From Symbiodinium kawagutii (taxonomy: Eukaryota; Sar; Dinophyceae; Suessiales; Symbiodiniaceae), in contig VSDK01027706.1 in NCBI GenBank assembly GCA_009767595.1, forward strand, positions 228,102 through 292,101: a DNA stretch of 64,000 nt, in the 5' to 3' direction. This document shows, in pieces, positions 54,753 through 64,000 of this stretch. Made by a program: the position numbers and the translations under genes. Every line of letters begins with the position of its first letter. Position 1 is the first letter of the stretch. A model generated the notes under the pieces. That model was not told the origin of the DNA and did not search any database. It saw only the letters and a list, made by a program, of their open reading frames with translations.

Positions 54753-55999
54753 GTTGGTTGCGATGAACTGATGGTTGGTTTGCTGGTGACATGTGAAGCT
54801 TAAGTGAGGGTTAACTGAGGGTTAAGTGATCAACTGTTTGGTGGTCAACTGAAGGTTAAGTGATGGTGAACTGCTGCTTATTCAATGTTGTGCACTGATG
54901 TTTCACTGATCTTTGAAGCCGTTGGATCTATGGGTTTCTGTGATTTCATCATCCAACCCTTTTGGTTGCTGCATACGTTTGCCCGGTGAAGAGTGCTTCC
55001 GGCTGCAGTAGTTCATGATGTCCAAAACTGTTTGCAGATTTGGCGTTTCATGTGTCAAGAGGACAGGTCGCAGGATGGGACAAACTCCACGAGTACAGTA
55101 GCGATTATGAACCATGATAAAGCCATGTTTATCCATGTCAGAAACCAGTCATTGAACTAATAATGCTGTTTGACCAATAGAAAAGACCCCTATTTTTTTT
55201 TTGCTGGGGGTTCTGCTTCGCAATTATATATCGAAAATTCCAGTTCTCCCCAAGACTCCCCAAGGGCTTCTTTCTTTCTTTCTTTCTTTCTTTTCTTTCT
55301 TTTCTTTCTTTTCTTTCTTTTTTTTCTTTCTTTTCTTTCTTTTTTTTTCTTTCTTTTCTTTCTTTTCTTTCTTTCCTTCCTTTCTTTCCTTTCTTTCCTT
55401 TAAACCCAATTAAAACGATTTAACCACAATTAGAGAACAATGATGAAGAAAGCAAATAGAAGTGAGCGAGGGAGCTTGTCGGGAGGTTGTCTCTTATCGC
55501 AGTTGTTAAATTCAACTTATTCTTGCAAATGCAAGGGCCTGCAACGGGGTACCCTTTGTGGACATGTTTTGTGCAATTTGTTAAAAGGATGTGAAGAAAG
55601 AAAACAGCTGTTTTGAACACAATAAACGCACCGAGTTTGTAAAGGTTTGCTTTGCTTATGTTTTGAAAAGCATTCAATCACAATTAGAAACCTTGAATGT
55701 TACTAGTTGTGAGACGGCTTTCTAGATCAATGCCAAATTTAAATCAGCCCTTTTGCATCCTTTTGCAATTTAGTAAGGGGATATCTTCTGATTTTTGCCA
55801 TTTCTGAAACATGTTTGCAGCTATTGTGCATGCTGCACTATTATTGCAGCTGCTCTGGAACAAGTTGGCATTCTGCAATTGGGCAGCTAACATTAAAAAT
55901 CATCAAACACCTATCATCATAAACCAATCCTTGAACCAATAAAAATCAATTATTAAACCATCAAATGTTATGATTCTAAACCATTCACCAATGGCATGG
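54753..55999. other. Intron DNA with CTTT microsatellite
   Basis: No exon seen. It contains the (CTTT)n tract; the acceptor-proximal 150 bp is ATCATAAACC/ACCATCAAATG rich. Confidence 0.5.
55261..55400. repeat. (CTTT)n polypyrimidine microsatellite
   Basis: About 140 bp of TTTC/CTTTT repeats interrupted by CCTTCC. It is a pure pyrimidine strand that can adopt triplex structure. Phe/Leu/Ser ORFs over it are artefacts. Confidence 0.95.
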
Positions 56000-56125
56000 G
56001 GTTCCAAGACGCCGCGGCGCATAGCCACCCCCTGGCAGGCTGAGGATGGCATCCCCGGAACCGTCCGGAACACTCTGGGCGTCGCTCTCTGAGCAGAGCT
56101 GGGACGGCAAACCGGGGATAGGGAT
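56000..56125 (+). CDS. Coding island, frame uncertain
   Basis: The island is GC-rich after a strong CCATCA acceptor side. Frame options after ccctggcag are LRMASPEPSGTLWASLSEQS or AEDGIPGTVRNTLGVAL; another acceptor (ccaag) gives PRRIATPWQAEDGIPGTVRN. GGATAGGGATGG/GATGAAG words follow. Probably an exon of the RNA-processing gene. Confidence 0.35.
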
Positions 56126-56839
56126 GGATAGGGGTAGAAGTGGGAAGAAATCAACAAACTGATGAAGTTGGGAAAGATTAACAGTTACCTCACCGGGGAT
56201 AAGTTGGTAGTGAGGTAGTTGGGAAAGATCAACGAACTGATCAAGAAGTACTAGATCCAGGAGGATAATTTGTATAATTGATAAGATGATAGTTGTGGTT
56301 ATCCATACCGCTCAAGATCGTTTACGCAAGTGGATCATTTCCCGTGCTGCCCCACCTGTTTTTTCAGACACCCAACATCAACACCTCCGGAACGTTTTGG
56401 CTGCCACTGTTCTGAAGAATGTCTTGAAAAACTGGTGAGCTGTTCTTTGGTTGGACAATGGATGGTTTCTCAAGACCCAACCAAGCTTGAGGCATGAACG
56501 AATCGCAGTTCCAGCCCACGGGGTCCTCACCTGCATCCCGTGTTTGGAACGCCGGTGTTCACCTCAGCCGCTGGTCCATCGCCCTTCCCCATGCCACCCA
56601 CGGAAGATGGCAATTCCTATGTTGTCCAGAACTGTTTATTAAACACGATATCATTAATGATAGGTGATAGCAAGCAAGAGTAATTTCTAGCGATCTGCCA
56701 CGGATATCTACAGCTAGAGCGGGTTAGGCTATTTTGAAAGTGTAATGTTTTTTCTTGGACATGTAAACCACTTAAACTATCTTAAGCTAGTATACTGCAG
56801 TATACTAGTTTTGTTTTGTGAATCAAAGCAGTTCAGCAG

Positions 56840-57005
56840 TGGCCACCTGGCTTCACATGGCTGGTGGCCGGTGCTTCGGCGGCCGGTGACTCGCTGCTTG
56901 GCTCAGGTCGTCTGGGCGCAATGCTTTGCAGATGCGGAGGCCGGCCAGCGGCTCACTGCCAAGGCGGGGAAGCCATGGAGGGCCCACGTTGATGGTGGAT
57001 CCATG
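56840..57005 (+). CDS. Probable OPR/RAP-type protein exon (LAQVVWAQCFADAEAGQRLT)
   Basis: The frame VLRRPVTRCLAQVVWAQCFA, then DAEAGQRLTAKAGKPWRAH contains LaqvvWAqcfA, consistent with the repeat helix. A second frame (FTWLVAGASAAGDSLLGSGR) is open. Acceptor gttcagcag is at about 56,839. The donor may be GTTGATGG near 56,989, which also supplies the donor-side word. Confidence 0.45.
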
Positions 57006-57619
57006 TGGATCATCATGCTAAGTAAAGCACTCCAACTGCTCACTGACCACCGCCCTGCAACTTCAGGATGGGTCGGTGGTTAGGGGCGGGGCCAATTGAA
57101 CTTCATGATTATTAGTGAGTGGTCGGAGTTGGCTGCGAATGGTTGGGAATGCCCATTGCAGTTTGGGAAACGATCACCTGGAAGTTAAAGCCAGTTTCAA
57201 TAGGTAGACCGGCTGAATATATGGTGGAAGTTTGCTTTCGACGTCGTAGATGAACAAACCCTAGTCATCATATAAATTTGTTCATTTCAAAGATGCGCGA
57301 GCCCACAGACCCTCAGCCTGCACACACGCATAAATATAGACGCATTATATGAACATATTATTTATGGCACGAGCACACGTATCCATATAGAGAGAAAGAG
57401 AGAGAGAGAGTAAACTCAAACCAATTCACCCATTGGGTTTATTTTGCCCTTCAAAAAATCATAGAATGATGGCCTTCTTCTTGGGTGGGCAATGCTGTTC
57501 ACGGCTGAAGATTAGCTTTGCAACTAATCAGATGTAACGGTTCTGTGCCACCCCCGACAATAAAATTCTTAACTATCGTGGCATCTCACAAATTCCCAGG
57601 GGAAACCAAGGCATGTAAG
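57006..57619. other. Intron DNA
   Basis: AT-rich. A short GA-rich run (GAGAGAAAGAGAGAGA) lies near 57,390. Nothing else seen. Confidence 0.4.
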
Positions 57620-57789
57620 GCATCCTTGTAGTTGCATCATTGAAGATTCCGGAAGGCCCCAACACGACCCAGCAACAAGGGCTTAGTTCTGTCGTCACAG
57701 CCACCAACCGCGTTTACCACAACCAGATCGCTGTTGGCAACGAGGCTATGGACAGCATAGTCAATGAATCAGAGACCTCTAAATCCTAA
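57620..57789 (+). CDS. Exon-like ORF (ILVVASLKIPEGPNTTQQQG…)
   Basis: After caaggcatgtaag the frame reads ILVVASLKIPEGPNTTQQQG, then LSSVVTATNRVYHNQIAVGN, EAMDSIVNESETSKS and TAA at 57,787-57,789. It is long for this window, compositionally protein-like and followed at once by CCATCA-type DNA. It carries no OPR or pseudouridine-synthase signature. It may be a separate element or an exon whose donor (GA after AAT) precedes the stop. Confidence 0.4.
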
Positions 57790-58732
57790 GTGGACCAGTG
57801 TCATCTATCAACTATCATTAACCATCACTAATCATATACCAATCACAATCAACCATCATGAGCCCACAATGAACATCAATAACCATCACTTAAGCCCACA
57901 AACCATCACTAACCATCGATGGACCAAAATTTACACATTAATCACCATCATTAACAATCAACAAACATATCAAATTCACCGTGGGAATCACCATCATTAA
58001 ACATCAAGAAACATCAACTGTCCGGTGGTTTTAACCATTTGTTATTTTCGCAATGTGATTATTGATTAACAAACAGTTGGTTGACTTGCGCATATTGTTC
58101 ATGACGGGGTGGTTCATCCACCAACAAGCAGTTTATTAGTCATTTACAGGAATCAACCAGTAATAAGCAGTTCATCAATCATTTTCTAGCAATAAAATTC
58201 ATCAATCATTCATAGTAATAAACTTGAATAAACCCAGCATTTTTGGGGTGGCTCAACCACCGAGCGCGGTCAAATTGACCACAGAAATCCTCCCGAAAAC
58301 CGGTCAGGTGAAGCCAAAGCTGCTGGAGCTTGGACGTTGCGACTTGGTACCTGGAATCTCATCGATGGATGACCCGGTGGTTGGTGGCTGGCATTTTTGT
58401 CTCCTGGTGGAAAAAAACTAACTGGATTGGTATATGATTTTGTATGCAAAGCAACGGGAATTGGGATAGTACAAACTGGATTGATGTACAAACCAACGGG
58501 AAATGATTTTTCCGACTGAGTTTGTGGGATTTCCAACTGGGTGGAAAATTGTTGAAAATCATGCGATCTATTGACCAAAATCCATGGTTGAGTTGGGATT
58601 TCCCAATGAGTTTGGGACTCAGATTGATCCATCTACAACTCAGATTTTCCGGGCCGAAGTGCTGAAAGATATCCTACTGAAGCCATGGAGTTTCTGGTTG
58701 GGATCCAACCAGATTCAGCTTAAGGGATCCCG

Positions 58733-58865
58733 AGGCCAAGATGCTGCCAGCGCTGCCGCGGCGCTTCCCAGCCTGGCATCCGGGCTTGGGTATGCGCACG
58801 GGTCCTTGGAAGAACCGCAGGTGGTGATGGAACTGGACGTGCGGGAGCCCAAGGGACGCAGCGAT
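58733..58865 (+). CDS. Probable exon of the RNA-processing gene (AALPSLASGLGYAHGSLEEP)
   Basis: The frame DAASAAAALPSLASGLGYAH, then GSLEEPQVVMELDVREPKGR is open across a GC-rich island after GCCAAG. LpsLasgLgyAhgsl is loosely repeat-like, and ...VVMELDVREPKG could lie at the border of the next domain. A second frame (LPRRFPAWHPGLGMRTGPWK) is shorter. Boundaries approximate. Confidence 0.45.
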
Positions 58866-58898
58866 CAAAGTGGCCACTGGTGGAGGGGCCAACCAAAA

Positions 58899-59105
58899 CT
58901 GGTTGGTGGTTTGACTAATAATAGTTTTGGTTGACTAGTAATTTTGTACCAATAATATTTGAATAGTAGTTTTTAGCTATTTTGGTTGACTAAGCTATTT
59001 GATTAGCCTCATTTTTTTATGTTCACTAGTAATTTACTAGTAATGATTAACAATTGGTTGGTTGACGAGCATATTTTTCATAGGGGTGGTTCAACCACCA
59101 ACCAG
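58899..59105. repeat. Foldback element with CTGGTTGGTGGTT arms
   Basis: CTGGTTGGTGGTTTGAC (58,899-58,915) is the near-exact reverse complement of GGTTCAACCACCAACCAG (59,088-59,105). The interior is AT-rich with TTGACTAGTAAT repeats. Related single arms occur at 34,428, 53,891 and 58,248, so this is a dispersed family. Confidence 0.6.
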
Positions 59106-59255
59106 AAAATGATGGCAAGGGATGACCACCACATAATTCTGGAGATTATTTTTGGAATTTGGTTGAGCTGAGGGTGAGAACCGGAACACCTAAGATGGGT
59201 CAAACGGCTGATGATCACCACAATCAGGGAACATTTGAAGAATGTAAATTTTCTA

Positions 59256-59510
59256 CTAGCATTTGGGAGCGGCAAAGGAAGAGGTGCAAGGTTTTGACAT
59301 AGAGCCAAGGATGAAAGCCCGATGCAATAAAACCCATTTGGCCATTGGGTTTTGTAAGGCTGCCAGGAAGTTGGCCGGGCCCTTGTGACCAATGTATCCC
59401 ACAAACTGGTCTGCGTAAAGTTTCCACTTGTCAGAGCGGCACATCACAGCTGCATCCAATTTTTCGGAGGCACTGATATGTTTCTTGAAAATCACGATGT
59501 AAATGGCCAT
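59256..59510 (-). other. 84-codon minus-strand ORF, unassigned
   Basis: It reads MAIYIVIFKKHISASEKLDA at the start and DQFVGYIGHKGPANFLAALQ in the middle, with balanced composition and a Met start. It lies between two plus-strand exons, so it would be inside an intron of the RNA-processing gene on the other strand. No family recognised; possible mobile-element remnant. Confidence 0.3.
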
Positions 59511-59542
59511 GCGCTGTGGTGCTTAGGGGGCCCCATCCTAAG

Positions 59543-59667
59543 GACCGCCTGGTGATCAACAAGCCGCCGGGCTGGGAAGTGGATCAAGACAAGGGCTGCA
59601 GTGAAGCACCAGATGCTGCAGCGGCGAGACTGTCGGCGTTCATGTGCCTTGGAGAGCGATGCTGCAG
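59543..59667 (+). CDS. RluA-type pseudouridine synthase domain, N-terminal exon
   Basis: After ccccatcctaag the frame reads DRLVINKPPGWEVDQDKGCS, then EAPDAAAARLSAFMCLGERC. INKPPGWEVD is the first conserved motif of RluA-family pseudouridine synthases (vvnKPaGl.v). The LSAF that follows is where these proteins have the lssfL helix. The enzyme converts uridine to pseudouridine in RNA. The donor is GTGTTG in phase 2. Placed downstream of the OPR-type repeats on the same strand, it suggests a fusion protein. Confidence 0.75.
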
Positions 59668-60267
59668 GTGTTGGTGCTGTGGTACAACATGGGACCTTGC
59701 GACACTGAAATGAGTTTGACACTGCCTGGATGTTTTTTTTCTGTTTGGGATGAGGTGACTTTTAGGGCTGGGGGTCACAGAAGATATCGTAGATATTCGG
59801 GGTATGGTGACTCACGTTTTGAGTATTTGTGAGAGATACGGCATCACTATGATGCTTTGGGCACCAGTGTCTTCCCAGCAGGGTCGGGTCATTCTTCAGA
59901 ATTACTGTAGGAAGCAACCTACTATTTAGTCTTTTTTTACTAATGTATGGGTGAACTGATTAGATTATCAGTTATGAAACAAGTAATTGGTAGAACAAAA
60001 ACTAAAGTTCTGCAGAATAGTTCTGACACTTGCAGCCACGATGGAATCTGAACAAAAGGACTGACTCGTGGCAGCTTGCAAGCATAAAAACATACAAAAA
60101 CATAAAACGGCATTTCCAAAAAGTGAGGTGGGCTGATGCTAAGACCAAGAAACAACACATTATGTGATGATGCAAGGGAGACAAACAGATAAACAACCCA
60201 AATCCTTCCAAATCCAAAATAGAACCAGATCAACGACCAGGACCAGGATCAACATTGCCATTCTCAG

Positions 60268-60352
60268 TAGCCAAAAACTGCGAGGCGAGAGCGATATCCG
60301 AAGCACCCCATCTTCTCAGACGCCTGGCGTTGGACAGGGCGGAGGGCAGATT
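60268..60352 (+). CDS. Possible linker exon of the synthase domain
   Basis: Acceptor ttgccattctcag. In the phase left by 59,543-59,667 it reads SSQKLRGESDIRSTPSSQTP and GVGQGGGQ, a plausible insertion before the HRLD motif. Another frame, VAKNCEARAISEAPHLLRRL, is also open. GC is high against the flanks. Confidence 0.4.
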
Positions 60353-60505
60353 GACACAATATTTTTGTGTAGGTATGTAGATGTAGATATACATACAGCT
60401 GCTACTGTATATAGATGTTAATCACTGCTAATCGATTCTATCCTACATAAGTTGTGCGTTGCGGATCATGATATTTATGTAATTTCTGTATGAATATATA
60501 TGGTG

Positions 60506-60605
60506 GTTTCTTAAAATAGGGAACCCCAAAAATGGTTGATTTACTGTAATACTGTACATGATGACTCTTGGATGATGTTTTGGGGTACCCCTATTTCAAG
60601 ACACG
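60506..60605 (+). repeat. 100-bp foldback element, copy 5
   Basis: The left arm GTTTCTTAAAATAGGGAACC and right arm GGTACCCCTATTTCAAGACA bracket TTACTGTAATACTGTACATG. It lies 110 bp from copy 6 in the same orientation. Confidence 0.65.
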
Positions 60606-60714
60606 ACCATATATGTAGATTTAGATTTATGGATTTTCTATGCTGAACTTTGGTTAACAATTAATGATGGTCAAAAAAGGGGGGAAAATAATCACCAACA
60701 ACAATGGTCAACTG

Positions 60715-60819
60715 GTTTCTTGAAATAGGAGGACCCACCAAAATGGACGGTTGACTGCTATAAATTCTAAACGGTCGATAGAACTGGATGATCTGGGGGG
60801 TACGCCTGTTGTGAGAAAC
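60715..60819 (+). repeat. 100-bp foldback element, copy 6
   Basis: The left arm GTTTCTTGAAATAGGAGGAC and right arm GGGGTACGCCTGTTGTGAGAAAC bracket GACTGCTATAAATTC. Together with copy 5 this forms a closely spaced pair in the intron between the two synthase-domain islands. Confidence 0.65.
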
Positions 60820-62416
60820 ACCCATGTCTGCAAATATAGATATACGTACAGCCGCTACTGTACAGTAGATGTTATATCATGTAAAGATTGTGCATTGGGA
60901 ATCATTCAGGTTCCAGTTTTTAGATGTTTCAGATGCAGCTACCGCGCCGGTTTCATGGCCCTACAGCCAGAAACAGGGTATTTGCACGTCTGAGCCCTCC
61001 CTCCCTCTCGCTCCCGCTCTTTTTCTCATTCTTTCTCTACTTGCTAGCATTGCTTGGCATGACTTGGTTAAGACTCTTAGGCCAATGTCATACTGTAAAT
61101 GCTACGAACCATTGCTCAACTATGATATAATCCGTGTCAATCATTGACGAACAAAAATGAGTTGACCATTCATTACCAAACCATTGAGTACCAACCATTA
61201 TCAATCATTCACCTTACGATTCATTGATCATTCTTCATAAGCGTATGAATCGCACTCATTGTATATTGATCATTCTTATAGCCAGTGTAGCCAGTACTTA
61301 GCCGTGGTAACCAACACTTAGCCATTAGTAATCCATATCATTATTTACCACTATGGTGACCACTATGGTGAGTTACTTTGGTAACAATTGGTCATAGTAC
61401 TCCGTAGCCATCAGCAGTCATGTGAGCAACAGCTTTTATTTACAAATGGGTTGGTTGGTCTTCGGGTGGAAATGTTTTTTTCTAGAAAGCCCCGAATTCG
61501 CATGTAAAACGAGGTACGAACACCTCGAGAACGAGGCTCCATGGTTCATATCATTTCATGTGTGCATTGGTAGCCTGAATTGCAGGCGGTTTAGGGTTCC
61601 CAGCCGCTTATTGTCCAATGCAGTAGGCGACAGCGAGATTGGTTAGTCGAACAAGTGTGCCTCGTTGTTTTTAAATTCTGAAATTGTAGGTGACCCAGTA
61701 CGCGGTCCAAAAGGAGGTCAAATCAATTGCAGAACGAGGCGATAGTACGTCTAGGTGAGCAGTGGTCCTCCCAAGATACAGCTCATAGTAGAAAGTATAA
61801 TTAAGACATATATATATATATATATTAAATCTTCAAATCAATTTTTTCCATGACACATGCGTTAGGTGTAGCAATAAGGACTTCCAATAAAATCAAAAAA
61901 TGACAGCCAGTAAAAAACGTTGCGGCGTTGGAGAACGAGGGTACCATTGAAAACAGTACGGGACTGGAGAATGAGGTAGGAACACCTGTCAATTGAAGTC
62001 AATTGAGCCAGAAAATAAGTAAAATTCATCGCTCATGTGTTGAATCAAGTCGTTGGTGGTATGCGGTATGGACCGTGACCAATTAGTAGTATGGAACTGC
62101 AACAATGATAAAATGGATCCAATAAACCATAGACCATTCTAGACCATTCTACTACATGAGTCACCCAAGTCATGAACCATGTACAGCAGTTGCCTCACTA
62201 GTCATAGGAATCATGCATTGACCATACCACTTTGGTCATGAAAATTGTCAAAGTGATGCGCACGTTGCTCCAAGAAAGTAGTCATAGTAATCGTCTAATG
62301 GCCATTCACAGTAACCATACATATAAACCATTCATAGTAACCATAGCCCCTACAAAGAAGCCATTTCTTGACCACCGTGTTACGCTTAACATCACCTTTA
62401 CCACTGCGATGCCAAG
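60820..62416. other. Intron DNA in the synthase domain
   Basis: AT-rich. It includes a GAGAACGAGG-containing repeat zone (61,505-61,990) and an AT run at 61,808. No exon recognised, although 60,925-61,060 has open frames. Confidence 0.4.
61505..61990. repeat. Dispersed GAGAACGAGG(T/C) repeats
   Basis: GA(G/A)AACGAGG or its close variants occur at about 61,528, 61,733, 61,930 and 61,968. Copies near 61,510 and 61,970 are linked to G(T)ACGAACACC/GTAGGAACACC. Irregular spacing; origin unknown. Confidence 0.45.
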
Positions 62417-62473
62417 GACACCGATGCAAGTTGCGGTTTCCTGCATCGCTTGGATGTGCCATGTTCCGGTCTA
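62417..62473 (+). CDS. RluA-type pseudouridine synthase catalytic exon (GFLHRLDVPCSGL)
   Basis: Acceptor gcgatgccaag precedes DTDASCGFLHRLDVPCSGL. HRLD..tSGl is the catalytic motif of the RluA/RsuA/TruB-type fold, and the Asp in HRLD is the nucleophile that attacks the uridine; it is intact here. The next exon continues with VIVAKSYEAYYDL, which fixes the 3' end at CTA and so a GC donor (GCAACT). Both residues and order agree with an active enzyme. Confidence 0.85.
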
Positions 62474-63451
62474 GCAACTTGGCGTGGCTGGTGGCGATGT
62501 GGTGGGCCCCATGGCAGCTACTTCGAGTCTGGTGAATGGATGAATAGTTGAAGGGATTTGGATGGTTAGAAAATGATTTTCATGGATTTTCCAGCAAGAT
62601 TCCGTTTAAAAAAACACTCTGGTAAACAAAGCTGCATGTGGATTGGCTCAAAGAAATGTGATTGGCGGCTTCCAGGCTAGGGACTACCAGAAAAACTCTG
62701 ATAGAATGTAGAAAGTAATCAGGATACAATATTACTTTACTTGATGTTGCTTGCGGGAATCACCATTTCCCATTGCAATGTTTGATCCCCAGAGGGTGAC
62801 AACCAACAATGATGAATGAGTCAACAGCAATACAAACAGTACAGTTTTTTTTACATATTGCAGTAAAAAGCAATCAAGCAATAAACATGTGGATCAGCTA
62901 ATAGTTGTAAAATAACCAAGAACCACGATGACAGTAGTGCTCAAGAACCAATGATGAAAACATGGGACACCCTGCAACAACGATAAACAGGCAGCATATA
63001 ACCGAAATGATTGTAAGTAAGTAAGGTTAATGATGGTTGGTGGTGCATGCGAGCAATAGTGGATGATTTTGGGAGTAACACAGCTGGCCGCAAAATGGCA
63101 ACTCCCTAAGTAAGTGAGTCATTTACAATGTACAAATCGTGGATTATCCATCAGCAACCAATCAACATGGATGATTCCCTATTTTCATCTACAAATGGTG
63201 GATTATCCAATATTTTCTATTCATTCCTCATTCCAACCAACCTACGGATTCGTAGATTCTCACTTCATGTTTCTCATTACGTAATCTGCAAAGGATCCGT
63301 AATGAATTTGAGGTGGCTCAAGATAATGGATCGCACACAAAAGTAGCATTGCGATGGATGATCCCATGATGTTTGCATGTCATTAGTTAATCTACTGGTC
63401 GTGGATCCAGGGGGCGAGGCCGCAGCCAATAGAGGTCGGATTCAGCGTCAG
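62474..63451. other. Intron DNA
   Basis: AT-rich, with a direct repeat ACAAAT(C/G)GTGGATTATCCA at about 63,132 and 63,191. No exon seen. Confidence 0.45.
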
Positions 63452-63510
63452 GTCATCGTGGCCAAGAGCTACGAGGCTTACTATGACCTGCTGCTGCAGA
63501 TGAACTCGGG
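63452..63510 (+). CDS. RluA-type pseudouridine synthase exon (VIVAKSYEAYYDLLLQMNSG)
   Basis: Acceptor ggattcagcgtcag is followed by VIVAKSYEAYYDLLLQMNSG. In RluA-family enzymes the catalytic HRLD..tSGl is directly followed by llvAKt..a...l..qf.....k.Y. The donor is probably GC at GG|GCAACG. The domain is not finished; its remaining motifs and any C-terminal RAP domain must lie beyond 64,000. Confidence 0.8.
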
Positions 63511-64000
63511 GCAACGACTTCGAGAGTCTTGGAGAGATCAGTTTCAGTATGATCAGTATCGCAGTTGATATCAGTTGCCTTAGAGGAAGCCAGAAGTCGT
63601 TTGGTGATGAAACAGTTTTTCAGCGATGTTTGGGTGAGGTTTGAAGCCATTGAAGCAGTTGAGTACCCATAAGTCTTTGTGTGAGTTTTTTTCGACCAGT
63701 CGTTTGAAGCAGTTGAAGAAGTTTTCTTATTGCTGGTGTTTTTTCATTGCTGTCGCTTAGAACCTCCAAGTGTAAGGACAATAGCTGGCTGGTTGAGGGG
63801 TGGTCCAATGGGTTGGCTCAGTGGCTCAAGAGCTGGCTTAGACTCCCATCCTTCCCTGCTCGACCTAGCACTTTGCTTGTTGGAAAGAAACCAACTGAGC
63901 ATGACTGTGGTACTGTGGTATCATTGGTGCAGGACCTGCGGGTTTGGTTCTGGCGGCCACATTGGCCAAAAGATCCAATGCATTCTCTGTGAAGGTCTTC
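63511..64000. other. Intron DNA to window end
   Basis: Several weakly open frames on both strands; no further synthase motif is visible. Confidence 0.4.

Noticed and set aside
55170..55413. Phe/Ser/Leu and Lys/Glu ORFs
   Set aside because: Produced by the (CTTT)n tract.
58270..58632. 120-codon minus ORF
   Set aside because: Low-complexity Pro/His/Ser composition, overlaps intron words, and no domain or conserved pattern visible.
61401..61411. TCCGTAGCCAT, matching the first 11 bases of the dinoflagellate spliced leader
   Set aside because: The match stops after 11 bases (CAGCAGTC follows instead of the rest of the leader), so chance is likely and no SL RNA gene or retroposed mRNA start is supported.
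1..64000. tRNA, rRNA, snRNA, bacterial-type promoters, terminators or ribosome binding sites
   Set aside because: I looked for cloverleaf-like GC stems with GTTCRA boxes, rRNA words and operon structure and saw none. The exon-intron organisation is eukaryotic.

Overview
The window looks like nuclear DNA of a dinoflagellate. Nearly every open frame is under 100 codons. Protein-coding information sits in GC-rich islands of about 45-200 bp, separated by kilobases of AT-rich, low-complexity DNA. Where neighbouring islands can be joined by protein homology, the introns end in AG but begin with GT, GC or GA, which is the relaxed splice rule known from dinoflagellates. All recognised exons lie on the plus strand. 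No rRNA, tRNA, spliced-leader gene, promoter or CRISPR array was found. All family assignments are from reading translations by eye, not from a search.

Region 1 (1-26,770) contains five exons of a KEA/KefB-type (CPA2) cation:proton antiporter, at 287-367, 22,006-22,050, 22,672-22,723, about 25,979-26,070 and 26,698-26,770. They read in the correct order through the transporter core (GAFVGGVLVAETDYRHQIE, then ADIAPFRGMLLGLFF, then VTVGFSFD, then GLSLASSLQ, then LLAPGGEFALVLF). The first two join perfectly across a 21.6 kb interval. That interval is not empty. From about 4.4 to 20.6 kb it holds some 20 further plus-strand exon-like islands of unrecognised function, at least four of which run into a stop codon. 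So either other genes lie inside a KEA intron, or the first KEA exon belongs to another copy, or the scaffold is misjoined.

Region 2 (about 29.5 kb to the window end) is one long gene. It encodes an organelle-type RNA-processing protein with octotricopeptide-like (OPR/FAST/RAP-class) helical repeats (signature sNxxWAfAtl), followed by an RluA-family pseudouridine synthase domain (INKPPGWEVD, then HRLDVPCSGL, then VAKSYEAYYDL). The gene continues past the right edge. Its largest intron contains 8.4 kb of tandem DNA: a dodecamer array (38,921-39,604) followed directly by a 56-bp satellite (39,605-47,321). The satellite has a diverged half and a half of 66 equal-length units.

The introns have their own structure. 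Words like CCATCA/AACCAT crowd the acceptor side and TGATGG/GGTTGA the donor side, so intron ends are mutually complementary. At least six copies of a roughly 100-bp foldback element (arms GTTTCTTGAGCCATAGGG) and several other foldback elements are scattered through them. A perfect 57-bp palindrome, numerous microsatellites and a 17-base N gap complete the inventory.
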